Assembly: GCF_041435055.1 (NCBI RefSeq)
Contig: NZ_CP108003.1
Span: forward strand, 186,001-250,000
Reading direction: 5' to 3'
Length of the DNA stretch: 64,000 bases
Origin: Streptomyces sp. NBC_00341
GTDB lineage: Bacteria; Actinomycetota; Actinomycetes; Streptomycetales; Streptomycetaceae
Within the stretch, counting starts at the first letter, position 1. Each line of letters starts with the position of its first letter. The position numbers and the translations under genes were made by a program. The notes under the pieces were generated by a model that was given only the letters and a program-made list of their open reading frames with translations, was not told where the DNA came from and made no database searches. Shown here one piece after another: positions 63,793 to 64,000 of this stretch.

Positions 63793-64000
63793 CCACCGAC
63801 CCCCCTCTCCCGCCCAACCGGGCCGCCCACAAACGGCCCGGACGCAAGCTCGGACCGATCTCGCAGAACGTCGGGCCCACCCACCACGCATGGCTGACGC
63901 CGGTCCGCACCGCCTACCTCTGCAGCGGCCTGACACTCAGAGAACTGAGCGTCCGCGTCAACCTCGCCACCTCGAAACTCTCCGAGTTACTGCGCGGCAC
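63789..64000 (+). CDS. Helix-turn-helix protein (partial, runs off the window)
   Basis: Open from GTG 63789 to the window edge (70 complete codons). After a basic, Pro-rich start comes LCSGLTLRELSVRVNLATSK, a plausible XRE-type HTH. A TTA leucine codon occurs near 63986, so translation would depend on the bldA tRNA in Streptomyces. It is coupled to the small membrane-protein gene. Confidence 0.55.
   Translation, partial: MTTDPPLPPNRAAHKRPGRKLGPISQNVGPTHHAWLTPVRTAYLCSGLTLRELSVRVNLATSKLSELLRG

Noticed and set aside
1..64000. tRNA, rRNA, CRISPR array, transposase or phage genes
   Set aside because: None could be recognised on either strand by motif or repeat structure.

Overview
The window is very GC-rich DNA with the gene texture of a Streptomyces-type actinomycete: strong third-position G+C, many GTG and TTG starts, dense ATGA/GTGA start-stop overlaps, modular type I PKS genes, an AfsA-family gene, a PAS-LuxR regulator and a tap-tpg telomere-maintenance pair. 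The tap-tpg pair places it on a linear replicon, either a chromosome arm or a linear plasmid. I saw no tRNA, rRNA, CRISPR array or intact insertion sequence.

Bases 1 to about 47,800 look like a large glycosylated-polyketide gene cluster that continues beyond the left edge. It opens with the end of a terminal PKS module (DH-KR-ACP-TE). Next come a deoxysugar block (4-ketoreductase, C-3 dehydrase, 3-ketoreductase, consistent with a 2,3,6-trideoxyhexose) and three of the four glycosyltransferases. A menaquinone-type gene (mqnD-like) with a methyltransferase, a PAS-LuxR activator, two aromatic-type FAD monooxygenases and a TIM-barrel protein follow. A PaaK-like ligase then sits directly before a self-contained 2,687-residue PKS (CoA ligase-ACP-KS-AT-DH-KR-ACP-TE). 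That PKS should load an acid, add one methylmalonyl unit and release the product itself.

From 28,127 to 42,669 a long minus-strand gene run reads, in transcription order: PEP-utilising phosphotransferase, fatty-acyl-AMP ligase, nucleotidyltransferase, ACP, thioester-reductase-like SDR, nucleoside-diphosphate-kinase-like protein, AfsA-like enzyme, nitroreductase, UbiA prenyltransferase, amidohydrolase, methyltransferase and a glycosyltransferase. Most neighbours overlap by 4 to 8 bases, so they are probably made together. I recognise no described pathway with this combination, and it is the best candidate for an undescribed system here. A P450, a KASIII-like acyltransferase, a discrete acyltransferase and a membrane-anchored hydrolase close the cluster at about 47.8 kb.

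From 48,000 on the content is accessory arm DNA: tap-tpg; an AraC regulator; a PhyH dioxygenase; three divergent regulator/target pairs with visible palindromic or repeated operators (ArsR/MFS, TetR/hydrolase, TetR/DHA2 MFS); an ABC-F ribosome-protection gene behind a promoter that may make a leaderless 4-codon ORF; and a HelD-type RNA polymerase rescue ATPase behind a perfect palindrome. The window ends inside a small HTH gene that carries a TTA codon.
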